Positions 32,373-40,079 of a stretch of DNA of 41,927 nucleotides are shown one piece after another. The position numbers and the translations under genes are program-made. Positions within the stretch are counted from its first letter, which is position 1, and every line of letters starts with the position of its first letter. The notes under the pieces were generated by a model. The model worked only from the letters and a program-made list of their open reading frames with translations. It had not been told where the DNA came from and did no database searches. The DNA lies in the IMG/VR virus record IMGVR_UViG_3300000232_000393, positions 1 to 41,927 of that record; one strand, written 5' to 3'. The DNA comes from a virus.

Positions 32373-34316
32373 TCACTCCTTCTTGTAAAATTCGCATTCA
32401 TAGCCATCTGCCTTAAGTGGTAGTCCGTCCACCCATACGGGGCTTATCGCCATTAAGCTGCACATTTCATTAAGTGTTCCTTTACCCATAGGCATTTCGG
32501 CTATCACCTCATCATGAACATGCATAACTATTTTGTAGCCTGCTTTATCAAGTCGTAGCATAGCTTCAGCCAGTAGATCACGAGCCACAGCCTGCACAAT
32601 ATTTTCTACAAATTTGGGTCCGTATGAGTCAAGACGTCCCCATTTTTTTGAGCTTGTTATTCCTTCGTAAGTAACACTTAAACGGTCAAACTTGCCAAGC
32701 TGCATAGAAGGGTGAAAATAGCAGAGCCTGCGACCAGAGGCAAGAATAAACATCAAATATCTGTCGCCGCCGACCTTTGCACAACCTGTTTTTATTCTGC
32801 CAACAGTAGTAGCCTTACCCTGTGTTACAGCAAGCTCTGCTGCTCGTCCTATATCCCACCAAAACTGAACAATTGCTGGATTTGCATTTCGCCAAGCATT
32901 CACTAAGCCCTGAAGCTCATTTTCAGCTACACCCATTGATAATGCTCCCATAGCCTTCAACGCACCAACCGATCCGCCATATCCAAGTGCCAGCTCTGCA
33001 ATCTTACCTTTTTGACGAAGCGGTGAGCCTTTATCTATCTGTTCTATTGGCACATGGAACATAGCCGATGCTGATGCCTCATAGATCTTGCCATGAGAAT
33101 TGAAAACATCAAGTCTCCACTTCTCACCTGCAAGCCATGCTATAACACGAGCCTCAATTGCAGAAAAGTCCGCCACTATAAATCTGTTACCGTTTGCAGG
33201 AATGAATGCAGTACGAATAAGCTCTGAAAGCACTGCTGGCACACTATCATATATCTGCTCAAGCAAATTAAAATCGCCACTTTTAACTGTCTGTCTTGCG
33301 AGCTCTAAGTCCTTAAGATGATTTTGCGGTAAATTTTGCACCTGTACGATGCGACCCGCCCAGCGACCGGTTCTATTTGCTCCACAAAATTGAAGTAGCC
33401 CTCTAACCCGTCCATCACTGCAGACGCTACGCTTTATTGCTTCATATTTTTTGGTTGAGGTTTTTGACATGCGAAGCCTTAAATTTAGTAGCTCCTGAAC
33501 ATCTCCTTCATTTTCCTTAACCAGTTCCTGCACTGTTTTCTTAGATAAGCTATCAACCTCTAGCCCATTATCCATAAGCCACTGCTTAAGCTGAGCCACA
33601 CTGTTTGAATTATCAAGACCTGTTAATTCCTTTGCCTGTGTTAAGGTATCACCTTTAGAGAGAGCGTCAAAGGCAATAGCCTTCTCAGCAAGCTCTATAT
33701 CTACCAAAACTCCAGTATCGTTAATTTGCTGATCAAGGCAATATAAGGCATGCTCGTTAAACTGAAACTCCAATGGCTTATTTCTTATATTCCTCTCAAC
33801 CTCAACGTCCCGTATACAATACTTCTTAAAAAGCTCCCATTTTTCAGGTGCATGGCAGGGTAGGTTTTTACACCTACCGCCATTTACCTTTGTGGGTGAG
33901 CAGGGGACAGAAAAGTATTTTATTAAATCCCTACCCTCGCTCATTTTTCCTTCTGATAGCCTAAGCACCTTTGCTACATTTTCAAGTGATGCGGGAAGTG
34001 ATAAGGTCGCTGCTTTTACTGCTGTACATTCCCAAGCCTTAGGCGAGAGGTGCGTGCCTAAATATTTACTTAGGCACACCCTTTCAAACTGAGCATTGAA
34101 TGCCGACTTTGTTATGCGTTCATCACTTATAGCCTGTACCAGTTTTGTTGGTAAGTTCTCGCCGCTTGCAATGTCAATAATTTGCACCTCATCAGCATCA
34201 AAAGCATAAGCCAGAAGCAATATATCAAAGTCGCTTGCTTCAACATATTTGTACACGCCGCAGCTTATCAAATCCACGCTGCTATACGTTTCAATGTCTA
34301 AGCTAAGTACACTCAT
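32373..34316 (-). CDS. Phage DNA polymerase, family A
   Basis: 647 aa from the ATG overlapping the previous stop (TAATG), AGGAG 8 nt upstream. Residues 1-170 have the 3'-5' exonuclease (LDIET, catalytic DxE). Polymerase motif A is VADFSAIEARVIAWLAGE, the O-helix RQKGKIAELALGYGG is motif B, and HVHDEV is motif C. This is the replicative enzyme of the phage. Length is normal for the phage type that lacks the 5' nuclease. Confidence 0.96.
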   Translation of the reverse strand: MSVLSLDIETYSSVDLISCGVYKYVEASDFDILLLAYAFDADEVQIIDIASGENLPTKLVQAISDERITKSAFNAQFERVCLSKYLGTHLSPKAWECTAVKAATLSLPASLENVAKVLRLSEGKMSEGRDLIKYFSVPCSPTKVNGGRCKNLPCHAPEKWELFKKYCIRDVEVERNIRNKPLEFQFNEHALYCLDQQINDTGVLVDIELAEKAIAFDALSKGDTLTQAKELTGLDNSNSVAQLKQWLMDNGLEVDSLSKKTVQELVKENEGDVQELLNLRLRMSKTSTKKYEAIKRSVCSDGRVRGLLQFCGANRTGRWAGRIVQVQNLPQNHLKDLELARQTVKSGDFNLLEQIYDSVPAVLSELIRTAFIPANGNRFIVADFSAIEARVIAWLAGEKWRLDVFNSHGKIYEASASAMFHVPIEQIDKGSPLRQKGKIAELALGYGGSVGALKAMGALSMGVAENELQGLVNAWRNANPAIVQFWWDIGRAAELAVTQGKATTVGRIKTGCAKVGGDRYLMFILASGRRLCYFHPSMQLGKFDRLSVTYEGITSSKKWGRLDSYGPKFVENIVQAVARDLLAEAMLRLDKAGYKIVMHVHDEVIAEMPMGKGTLNEMCSLMAISPVWVDGLPLKADGYECEFYKKE

Positions 34317-34867
34317 TAGCAAAGCTCCTCGTCATCAACATCCTCGAAGGAATCAAAATCATCCTCAGCTTTAGCTCTGCCACTTAATGCTTCACCTTCA
34401 GCCAGCTTTTGCAGGTTTTGAAGTCCGCAAGCTATACCCCTGTTGCCATTGGAGTTAAAAGCATAAAACACAATACTTGCTCTGCCATAACAGCCGCTGT
34501 ATACATCATCTTGGTCAAGAATTGGTTTTACTGCCTTATCAACAATGCCCGGTCTGTCCTTGCTGTTAGCGTTGATAAAATAGCTGTTTGCATAGGCTTC
34601 GTCATCCGCTCTATCAATGTCACCATCACGAAGAGGCAGTTTTAAATTGCCAGGAATTTTACCGCCAAATTTACCCTTACCATCCTGCTTTGCCGCTTCA
34701 ATAGCTGCATTAATGTCAGCTATTGTCTTTTTGTCGCTCTTTGGAATAATCAGCGAAACACTATATTTTGCCTCACTACCGTTGATGCTTTTTGGCTCCC
34801 ATATATTTGCGTAGCTGAAACGTACCTTACCTGTAATAACCTTTGTTACTGTAATCTCTTTTTTCAT
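34316..34867 (-). CDS. DUF2815 single-strand-binding-like protein
   Basis: 183 aa from ATG at 34867 with AAGGAGG upstream. KVRFSYANIWEPKSINGSEAKYSVSLIIPKSD and a C-terminal acidic tail (DDFDSFEDVDDEELC) match DUF2815, an OB-fold family that stands in for SSB in phage replication modules. The acidic tail is the usual partner-binding element. Location between DUF2800 and polymerase genes is conserved. Confidence 0.93.
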   Translation of the reverse strand: MKKEITVTKVITGKVRFSYANIWEPKSINGSEAKYSVSLIIPKSDKKTIADINAAIEAAKQDGKGKFGGKIPGNLKLPLRDGDIDRADDEAYANSYFINANSKDRPGIVDKAVKPILDQDDVYSGCYGRASIVFYAFNSNGNRGIACGLQNLQKLAEGEALSGRAKAEDDFDSFEDVDDEELC

Positions 34868-34868
34868 G

Positions 34869-36008
34869 TTAAATTTCCTCCTTAAAATCATCCCTTGCTG
34901 CATCAATATTTACAGCAGGTCTTTTATCACTATCTGATACCAACGCCAACTTGCCTTGTGGCTTTTCAACCAGCTCAGCCAGCAGCTCATTAAACTTTTT
35001 CTTGCCCAGCAGCTTTTCCATATCCGTTATGCCAATAAGCTCATGGGTATGGAGTTCCTCATCCGTTTTGCCGTAGCCAAGACATACTGTGAGCACCGCC
35101 TGCTTATCTGTATATTTTCGATTGCTTCTACCCTCAACAACCTTGAAGCCATTCCACTCCTTGCCCTCATGGATAGCCTTTTCCTGTGCATAGGCATACA
35201 CATCATTCGCCCAACCAATAAGTGCATTAAGCTGTGGTAGTATTTCCTGCACCTCGTCATCGGTTAGCGTAGGGGAAAGTGCAAAGTCCCATTTTGCCAG
35301 CTCCAAGCTTTTTTCACTTCTTGCTCTACAGGTAGCCTTTGCTTTGCAAAACTTACAGGTATATTCACTTGGTACAAATTCACCCTCACCATTAAAAGCA
35401 AGCTCCGCAGCAGGTTTTAGTGTATTTTCTGCCCACTCCTTAAGATCCTCCACGCTCATCTCATCACTTGAGATGTTTTCAAGCCTCGGTTGGCAGATGC
35501 TCATTCGCACAGTTTGGATATCATATAAGTCATCAAAAAGTGCCAGTGCTCCGAGTGCATAGAGCCTCATTTGTGGATTTCCTTCTGCATATACAGGCAC
35601 GCCCATACCATATTTCAGGTCACATATATCAAGCACACCATCTGCAATGACTACTAAATCGCCCGTTCCAAATCCCTCATCACAATAATGAGAATAATCC
35701 AGCCTCTGCTCAATTAAGACAATTGGGTCTTTGCATCGGTACCTTGCCTGAGTAATTAAGTCCACCGCAAACTCAACATAGTCGTCTGTAAAACGCTCCA
35801 TGTCATCGCAGTCAAACTGACTTACCGGACATTTGCCTTTTATACCGAGAAATTCACGCAGCTTATACTCCGACAAATTATGTGCCGCTGTGCCTTCCTC
35901 CGCATAAACACTTGTTTCTTCGCTCATCTGCTCCTCAAGTCTTGCAGAAGGAGTACAATGTAGCCACCTATGAGCCGATGAAGCACTAAGCAGTGCATGT
36001 TTACCCAT
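34869..36008 (-). CDS. DUF2800 (Cas4/RecB-like) exonuclease
   Basis: 379 aa, ATG overlapping the preceding stop. N-terminal SASSAHRWLHCTPSARLEEQ and GTAAH, then GTGDLVVIADGVLDICDLKYG (the D...DxK nuclease centre), QMRLYALGAL, and C-terminal Cys cluster YTCKFCKAKATCRARSE, probably an iron-sulphur site. The family is a PD-(D/E)xK recombination exonuclease that works with single-strand-annealing/SSB functions. The neighbour downstream is the DUF2815 protein. Confidence 0.93.
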   Translation of the reverse strand: MGKHALLSASSAHRWLHCTPSARLEEQMSEETSVYAEEGTAAHNLSEYKLREFLGIKGKCPVSQFDCDDMERFTDDYVEFAVDLITQARYRCKDPIVLIEQRLDYSHYCDEGFGTGDLVVIADGVLDICDLKYGMGVPVYAEGNPQMRLYALGALALFDDLYDIQTVRMSICQPRLENISSDEMSVEDLKEWAENTLKPAAELAFNGEGEFVPSEYTCKFCKAKATCRARSEKSLELAKWDFALSPTLTDDEVQEILPQLNALIGWANDVYAYAQEKAIHEGKEWNGFKVVEGRSNRKYTDKQAVLTVCLGYGKTDEELHTHELIGITDMEKLLGKKKFNELLAELVEKPQGKLALVSDSDKRPAVNIDAARDDFKEEI

Positions 36009-36301
36009 TACAATTCACCTGCAGCTTTCAAAAGCTCAGCATATTTTTTGGGATCAATATCTGTGAGCTTACTTGCACCAAATTTATTAAGCAGCTCTGT
36101 AATGGACTTACCCTCCTGCTTTTTTGCAGCTAGCAATGCTCTAACGTCCTCAAGGGTTACTTTCTTTACAACCTTTGGCTTTTCTTCGGTTACAGCTGCA
36201 GGTGCCTCACCCTCTTGCATTGCATTTGCCAGTGTTTCTATGCTATTTGCTAACTGCCTTAAATCTTCTACAACTGATAAAGCTAATTTAATCTTGCTCA
36301 T
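36008..36301 (-). CDS. Small conserved early protein
   Basis: 97 aa from ATG at 36301 (GGGGTG 8 nt upstream; ATG at 36307 is equally possible). N-terminal helix KIKLALSVVEDLRQLANSIETLANAMQ, linker rich in Glu/Pro/Lys, and C-terminal TLEDVRALLAAKKQEGKSITELLNKFGASKLTDIDPKKYAELLKAAGEL. Homologues are sometimes misnamed rRNA biogenesis protein. The two-helix end resembles a SAP/LEM-like DNA-binding unit. It is tightly coupled to the DUF2800 nuclease gene, so it may be an accessory to recombination. Confidence 0.75.
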   Translation of the reverse strand: MSKIKLALSVVEDLRQLANSIETLANAMQEGEAPAAVTEEKPKVVKKVTLEDVRALLAAKKQEGKSITELLNKFGASKLTDIDPKKYAELLKAAGEL

Positions 36302-36317
36302 ACGCATTTCACCCCTC

Positions 36318-37091
36318 TCATAATGACATTTGTGCTGGTGCAAGCAAATTTACAAAATATACTTGACCTTTGCCGGTTACCTTAGTTGTTTTGGTAATGC
36401 GAACACTACCATCTGGATTATTAATTGTGGATTCCTTAACCTCAAAGAGTCCTGCCTCCATGCTGCGTTGGGTAGGCATATTGTGCCTTTCACCAAATTT
36501 CATTAAATAGCCGTTTCCACGAAGCCACTCAAAAAGGCGATTTTGCCCGATTTCTCTACCATTTTGCTTTAGGATCTTAGCAAGGTCGCCAATAAGAATA
36601 CTGGTATGTGATGCTTCAACTGCGTTTGCAAACAAGACTCTCGGCTTGTCCTCAGCCACCTTCTCTTTTAATGCCACAACCTTCATCCGCTCGGTTTTAA
36701 GCTCAGAAAATAGTCTTATTGCTAAATCTGGGTCAGCAAGCATTGCATCAAGTGTCTGTGGCGTTGCATATACTCCATGCCTTCGGATTTCATGCAATAT
36801 CTGCTTGACCTGCTTTTTAAATTCCTTTGCAATAGGCTTTCTACTTTGCAGGAGCACTTCATAAAGACCGTCCTCTGTTAAAAACCAACAATCACGATTT
36901 TGACCTGATACAAACATTGTTTGGGTCAGCTTTTCGTCCTCATTAACCGTTCTTAACATTGTAGAAACGTCACTGTGCTCAATCAGCATTGCCACGTCCT
37001 TTGCTAAGAACAGTGAATTTTCTGAATCACCATATATTTTGAATTCCTGCCCTAATATTTCACGCTCCGTTATAACCTGTAAATTATTCAT
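36318..37091 (-). CDS. Phage antirepressor, BRO-N plus KilAC
   Basis: 257 aa. BRO-N domain (residues 1-110: EFKIYGDSENSLFLAKDVAMLIEHSDVSTMLRTV...CWFLTEDGLYEVLLQSRKPIAKEFKKQVKQILHEIRRHGVY) and KilAC domain (residues ~145-250: IGDLAKILKQNGREIGQNRLFEWLRGNGYL). AGAGAGG precedes the ATG. Such proteins relieve repression or control early genes through binding to DNA or repressor. The likely target is the XRE repressor encoded at 39585-39983; this link is inferred. Confidence 0.93.
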   Translation of the reverse strand: MNNLQVITEREILGQEFKIYGDSENSLFLAKDVAMLIEHSDVSTMLRTVNEDEKLTQTMFVSGQNRDCWFLTEDGLYEVLLQSRKPIAKEFKKQVKQILHEIRRHGVYATPQTLDAMLADPDLAIRLFSELKTERMKVVALKEKVAEDKPRVLFANAVEASHTSILIGDLAKILKQNGREIGQNRLFEWLRGNGYLMKFGERHNMPTQRSMEAGLFEVKESTINNPDGSVRITKTTKVTGKGQVYFVNLLAPAQMSL

Positions 37092-37092
37092 G

Positions 37093-37422
37093 CTAATCGA
37101 CCTCTCTTTCTACACACCTGTCGGTGAAATATCTGATTTGAATTTTCATTTGCTGTGCTGCTCTTAGTTCCGCTTTCATGCCATCCGTCAGCTTATCTCC
37201 AAAAAGCCACAACTCATCTGATCTTAAAAGAAATTGCAGTCCCAGCATTATTCCTGCTTCCCGCTCCTCTGGAATGCTTTCATCGAGGAACTGGGTATTA
37301 TGCAGGTGAGGAGCAAAAGGAATATTCCCCCGGGAGTGAATAAACCTGCAATAGCCTTGAGCTCTGCTGGTGTTGTACTCTACATTCCCTCTATATGGGC
37401 TACACACGAATATCAGCTTCAT
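37093..37422 (-). CDS. DUF7768/nucleoside deoxyribosyltransferase-like protein
   Basis: 109 aa, AGGTGG upstream of ATG. Rossmann-like: KLIFVCSPYRGNVEYNTSRAQGYCRFI, APHLHNTQF, ELWLFGDKLTDGMKAELRAAQ. This looks like the DUF4406/DUF7768 group related to nucleoside 2-deoxyribosyltransferases. A role in phage nucleotide metabolism or nucleotide-signal handling is possible. It overlaps the XRE gene by 4 bp. Confidence 0.8.
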   Translation of the reverse strand: MKLIFVCSPYRGNVEYNTSRAQGYCRFIHSRGNIPFAPHLHNTQFLDESIPEEREAGIMLGLQFLLRSDELWLFGDKLTDGMKAELRAAQQMKIQIRYFTDRCVEREVD

Positions 37423-37634
37423 ATTGCCACCTGCCTTTGCTCTGTCAGACTTGCCACCGTTTCATTAGGGAATTGCTTTAATAACCCCGACAGAAGCTTT
37501 CGTCCCGCTCCACGCCTACCGCTTAAGGAATTTGACAAATAGCCCTTACTGATACCAATTTGCTTTGCCATTTGATTTTGAGATAGAGCCGCTTCCCCAA
37601 TTAAATTAGTTATTACATTTGCATTTAATCGCAT
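37419..37634 (-). CDS. Small XRE-type regulator of the early operon
   Basis: 71 aa, one helix-turn-helix domain: ALSQNQMAKQIGISKGYLSNSLSGRRGAGRKLLSGLLKQFP. Overlaps its neighbours on both sides by 10 and 4 bp. It could be a Cro-like second regulator acting on the operator region 38636-38766, for example on the long inverted repeat there. No direct proof. Confidence 0.8.
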   Translation of the reverse strand: MRLNANVITNLIGEAALSQNQMAKQIGISKGYLSNSLSGRRGAGRKLLSGLLKQFPNETVASLTEQRQVAI

Positions 37635-37816
37635 GGCGGCTCATCCTCCTTGCTCTCACCAGCATGAATGACTTCCTTTGGCTTTATGCCAAGCAGTGCT
37701 TCAAGCTTGCTAAAAGAGGACTTTTTCTTTTTTGCCTTGTCCTCCTCAGGCTTTCGCTCCGTTAGCACTACATTTGCAGGCTTTTCGCTGGTGATTGTAA
37801 TTTTGATGGTTTGCAT
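37625..37816 (-). CDS. Small charged early protein
   Basis: 63 aa, AAGGAGG 8 nt upstream. MQTIKITITSEKPANVVLTERKPEEDKAKKKKSSF starts as a beta strand followed by a lysine/glutamate-rich linker, then KLEALLGIKPKEVIH and an acidic end. Mostly disordered by composition. Function unknown; overlaps the XRE gene by 10 bp. Confidence 0.65.
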   Translation of the reverse strand: MQTIKITITSEKPANVVLTERKPEEDKAKKKKSSFSKLEALLGIKPKEVIHAGESKEDEPPCD

Positions 37817-37833
37817 TTTTCACGCCTCCTTAT

Positions 37834-37876
37834 GGCTTATATTTGAAGGCTGTTTTTTGCCTTCTATATACAAGCC
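37834..37876 (-). repeat. Imperfect hairpin ahead of the small charged gene
   Basis: GGCTT-TATAT-GAAGGC on the minus strand pairs with GCCTTC-ATAT-AAGCC across loop AAAAAACA, with small bulges. No T run follows; the AAGGAGG of the next gene begins 4 nt after it. It could slow or gate translation, or be an RNA-processing site. Confidence 0.5.
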
Positions 37877-37898
37877 ACGAGAAAAGACATTCACAACC

Positions 37899-38294
37899 CT
37901 AATCCAAAAAGTTTTTTAAATTTTTATAAATTACCCTTAGCTGCTTACTGATAGCCTGCTGAGAAACACCCAATTCACGTGCCACTTCCGTTTCTGATAG
38001 CCCCTGATAAAATATCTTTTGCACCAGCTCCTGCTGATGTGGCTTTAGTTGAGAAATTGCATCTTCAAGGTTTTTCTTGTCTGCGTTCCATTCAGCCGCT
38101 GCCTCTACATCAATGGACTTATCCTCTAATTTTTCCTGCTTGTCGTTATCATCGCTGTAGCTCTCGTGCCTACGGGTTTCTCTGCGGTTATAGTTGTATT
38201 CAACACGCTCAAGCTCTACAATAATTTCACCTAAGGCTTCATCCACCTCAATTTCCACAATCTCGCCAGCTGCAAATTCGTACATAATTTTCAT
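37899..38294 (-). CDS. Sigma-70 region-4-like regulator
   Basis: 131 aa from ATG at 38294, AAGGAG 9 nt upstream; the longer frame from 38369 is weaker. N-terminus KIMYEFAAGEIVEIEVDEALGEIIVELERVEYNYNRRETRRHES is common in phage sigma-like proteins, and the C-terminus is a clear region 4 helix-turn-helix: LKPHQQELVQKIFYQGLSETEVARELGVSQQAISKQLRVIYKNLKNFL. It probably stimulates early or middle transcription with host RNA polymerase. It is the first gene after a strong terminator. Confidence 0.9.
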   Translation of the reverse strand: MKIMYEFAAGEIVEIEVDEALGEIIVELERVEYNYNRRETRRHESYSDDNDKQEKLEDKSIDVEAAAEWNADKKNLEDAISQLKPHQQELVQKIFYQGLSETEVARELGVSQQAISKQLRVIYKNLKNFLD

Positions 38295-38348
38295 CTTAAT
38301 CGTCTCCTTGAATTTTTTAATTTTGTTAAAATCCAAAGAGCCGATTGC

Positions 38349-38377
38349 ATTATCCGAACAGAGCTTCATAAACGCAA
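38349..38377 (-). promoter_or_regulatory. Possible promoter of the sigma-like gene
   Basis: Minus strand -35 TTGCGT (38372-38377, 3 of 6 consensus), 17-bp spacer, -10 GATAAT (38349-38354, 5 of 6). The -35 overlaps the T run of the terminator just upstream. Weak evidence but correct spacing. Confidence 0.4.
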
Positions 38378-38418
38378 AAATAGCCAGACTAATGTCATAA
38401 AGACATCAATCCGGCTAT
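38376..38418 (-). terminator. Terminator between the 60-aa gene and the sigma-like gene
   Basis: Seventeen-base-pair stem (arms 38402-38418 and 38380-38396; three G-U pairs on the minus strand), short loop, followed by TTTTT (38376-38380). Strong by appearance. It lies inside the early transcript, so early expression must pass it or restart. Confidence 0.8.
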
Positions 38419-38446
38419 CTAGCAGCTCTGTGGATTTTACTTTGTA

Positions 38447-38629
38447 TTATTTTTTCGACTTGGCTTTTTCAGTACGGTCAAGCACTTTGTAATTGACAAA
38501 CTGACCATTCTTACATAGCTTGACCTTTATTTTTTCATTTTTGCGAACGATCTCAATGATATCGTTTTCCGCATCCCACTCAAACAAAAGCTTGCTATTA
38601 GGTTCATCTGTTCGGACTTGTATTTGCAA
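38447..38629 (-). CDS. Small early protein next to the operators
   Basis: 60 aa from TTG at 38629, which has AGGAGG 6 nt upstream; the ATG at 38635 is immediately adjacent to AGGAGG and would be poorly spaced. QIQVRTDEPNSKLLFEWDAENDIIEIVRKNEKIKVKLCKNGQFVNYKVLDRTEK is beta-rich with no recognisable motif. It is the first gene after the operator region and is cut off from the next gene by a strong terminator, so it would be produced first on induction. Possible antiterminator or early regulator; unproven. Confidence 0.7.
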   Translation of the reverse strand: MQIQVRTDEPNSKLLFEWDAENDIIEIVRKNEKIKVKLCKNGQFVNYKVLDRTEKAKSKK

Positions 38630-38644
38630 AGGCATCCTCCTCTC

Positions 38645-38671
38645 ATACGCATTTTACGCCATTTTGCGTAA
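38645..38671. promoter_or_regulatory. 27-bp operator, copy 1 (downstream of early promoter)
   Basis: Dyad ATACGCA...TGCGTAA with central TTTTACGCCATTT. One of three near-identical 27-bp sites. It lies at about +8 to +34 of the predicted early promoter start. Confidence 0.8.
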
Positions 38672-38684
38672 CTAAAACTAAAAA

Positions 38685-38690
38685 ATTATA
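38685..38690 (-). promoter_or_regulatory. -10 box of the early promoter
   Basis: Exact TATAAT on the minus strand. The -35 region is poor, so an activator or sigma-like helper may be needed. Flanked by both operator copies and overlapped by a 36-bp inverted repeat. Confidence 0.6.
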
Positions 38691-38722
38691 TGTGTACAAA
38701 AATGAGTGCTTGCACACATATA
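38687..38722. repeat. 36-bp inverted repeat over the early promoter
   Basis: TATATGTGTACAA (38687-38699) and TTGCACACATATA (38710-38722) match as inverted copies at 12 of 13 positions, separated by 10 bp. Unrelated in sequence to the 27-bp operators, so it probably serves a second regulator. Confidence 0.75.
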
Positions 38723-38726
38723 TTGA

Positions 38727-38753
38727 TTACGCATTTTTTGCCTTTTTGCGTGA
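38727..38753. promoter_or_regulatory. 27-bp operator, copy 2 (upstream of early promoter)
   Basis: TTACGCA...TGCGTGA with central TTTTTGCCTTTT; the most diverged of the three copies. Lies at about -49 to -75 of the predicted early start. Confidence 0.75.
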
Positions 38754-38766
38754 CTTAAGGCAAATT

Positions 38767-39588
38767 TTATAACAGTGTGTGTTGAGACTGCTGTTCTTCA
38801 AATGATTTTATATCAATAATAAACCCGAATTTTTTTAGTTTTATAAGGGCTGCCTGTCTAGAAACACCATAAACTTCTGATATCCTCCTCGGAAGTCGTT
38901 GGTTTGCAAACCAATCAGTTTCTATATCTGTTCCTGTTACAATACTGTCTCCACAAATGCCTGCAGATTTAAGTGCACCTTTAACAAAAGGTATAAATGT
39001 TGATTTAGGCATTGCAATAGCCGAGGCAAAATAGTCAGCATGATGTTCTCGCCAATCTTCTGCAGTTCTAAAACCGCCGATATTTCCAAAGTTTTCAATA
39101 TTTTCCTTGCGGCAGCAAATTACAGGTCTTGTAGCTAAAGACTCAAACAAGGAAAGCTGTCCTTTTGCACGATTATATACTCCAGGATGCATCCAAAGGT
39201 GACCACCTTCATGCAATGCTGTGAATAGTGCAAGTCCCTCTTTTCCTTTCTCCATAATACTGTTATCCAATATTATGGTTCTGTTATTTATGGGTATATC
39301 GCTTGCACACATATTTTCCCTATCAAATATTTTTAAAATCTCATCATTAAAAGCAGTCGCACCTAGAATTGGTCTTTCATCCACACCATAAAAAATATCG
39401 TGGAATTCGAGAGTAGCACCTAAATATGATTCAAGAAAATGCAGATAGTTAATTTGAGCTGGTTCTTTAAGCAGATTAGGTTTATAATCGCTTAAAATAA
39501 GTTCTGCTAAATCATCTATCTCTTTATCCTTTAAAATTGGCGTATTGTTATTTTTTCTATCAACTTTGCTGCAACGAAATTCTATCAA
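38767..39588 (-). CDS. ImmA/IrrE-type metallopeptidase
   Basis: 273 aa, TTG start overlapping the repressor stop (TTGA). HEGGH zinc motif at 126-130 in LFTALHEGGHLWMHPG, with later conserved TAEDWREHHADYFASAIAMP. C-terminal YGVSRQAALIKLKKFG resembles a helix-turn-helix. In phage and ICE systems the enzyme cleaves its partner repressor on a damage signal, triggering induction. The partner here is the XRE protein encoded directly upstream. Confidence 0.93.
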   Translation of the reverse strand: MIEFRCSKVDRKNNNTPILKDKEIDDLAELILSDYKPNLLKEPAQINYLHFLESYLGATLEFHDIFYGVDERPILGATAFNDEILKIFDRENMCASDIPINNRTIILDNSIMEKGKEGLALFTALHEGGHLWMHPGVYNRAKGQLSLFESLATRPVICCRKENIENFGNIGGFRTAEDWREHHADYFASAIAMPKSTFIPFVKGALKSAGICGDSIVTGTDIETDWFANQRLPRRISEVYGVSRQAALIKLKKFGFIIDIKSFEEQQSQHTLL

Positions 39589-39983
39589 GTATCCTCACCT
39601 CGTTTTTCTTCCATTTCTTGAATAAACTTTTTCCAATCTTCTTCGCTGATTTTTCCAGCGGTTGATTGCCTTAGGGCAAACCTTGCCATTTTCCCAATTT
39701 CGCCATACATCATAATATCCTCTAAATCTGAGGGGATTTCGCCACGGTCGAGTCCTGCCAAATCGTACATTGTAGCTTTATCTTCGTCAGACAAATTAAG
39801 TTCAGTGACAAAGATTTCAATTTTATCAGAATCGAAAGCCTTTCTACGATTGTTTTCAATGTCACTTAACAAGCTAAGAGATATCCCTAATCTTTCAGAC
39901 ATGTCCTTCAAGGTTATTTCTCTGGGATCGCTTAGACGTTTGTTTTTGATAAAGTCTCCAAATCTCATATTTTTATCTTTCAT
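39585..39983 (-). CDS. XRE-type phage repressor
   Basis: 132 aa, AAGGAGG 9 nt upstream. N-terminal helix-turn-helix (FGDFIKNKRLSDPREITLKDMSERLGISLSLLSDIENNRRK), C-terminal domain with YDLAGLDRGEIPSDLEDIMMYGEIGKMARFALRQ..., the form that pairs with ImmA proteases. Operator copy 3 overlaps its own promoter, so autorepression is expected. It is a clear paralogue of the XRE protein at the right edge (shared LSD(E/D)D, YDLAG and DWxxFI). Confidence 0.92.
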   Translation of the reverse strand: MKDKNMRFGDFIKNKRLSDPREITLKDMSERLGISLSLLSDIENNRRKAFDSDKIEIFVTELNLSDEDKATMYDLAGLDRGEIPSDLEDIMMYGEIGKMARFALRQSTAGKISEEDWKKFIQEMEEKRGEDT

Positions 39984-39997
39984 AACTCAATGCCTCC

Positions 39998-40024
39998 TTA
40001 CGCATTTTACGCCTTATTGCGTAA
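39998..40024. promoter_or_regulatory. 27-bp operator, copy 3 (repressor promoter)
   Basis: Perfect dyad TTACGCA...TGCGTAA around TTTTACGCCTTAT. It covers about -7 to +20 of the repressor promoter and touches its ribosome binding site. Confidence 0.85.
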
Positions 40025-40052
40025 TTGTAACATTTTTATTTCCCCATGTCAA
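40024..40052 (-). promoter_or_regulatory. Repressor promoter
   Basis: Consensus sigma-A promoter on the minus strand: TTGACA (40047-40052), 17-bp spacer, TACAAT (40024-40029) with an extended TG at -14. Start near 40017, inside operator copy 3. Confidence 0.85.
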
Positions 40053-40079
40053 TAGGCATGAGGAAATTTTTTAAAAATA

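Noticed and set aside
36008-36301. Label rRNA biogenesis protein for the small early protein
   Set aside because: Some homologues carry this name but the sequence shows only helical and linker parts with no RNA-processing motif; the phage context makes it unlikely.
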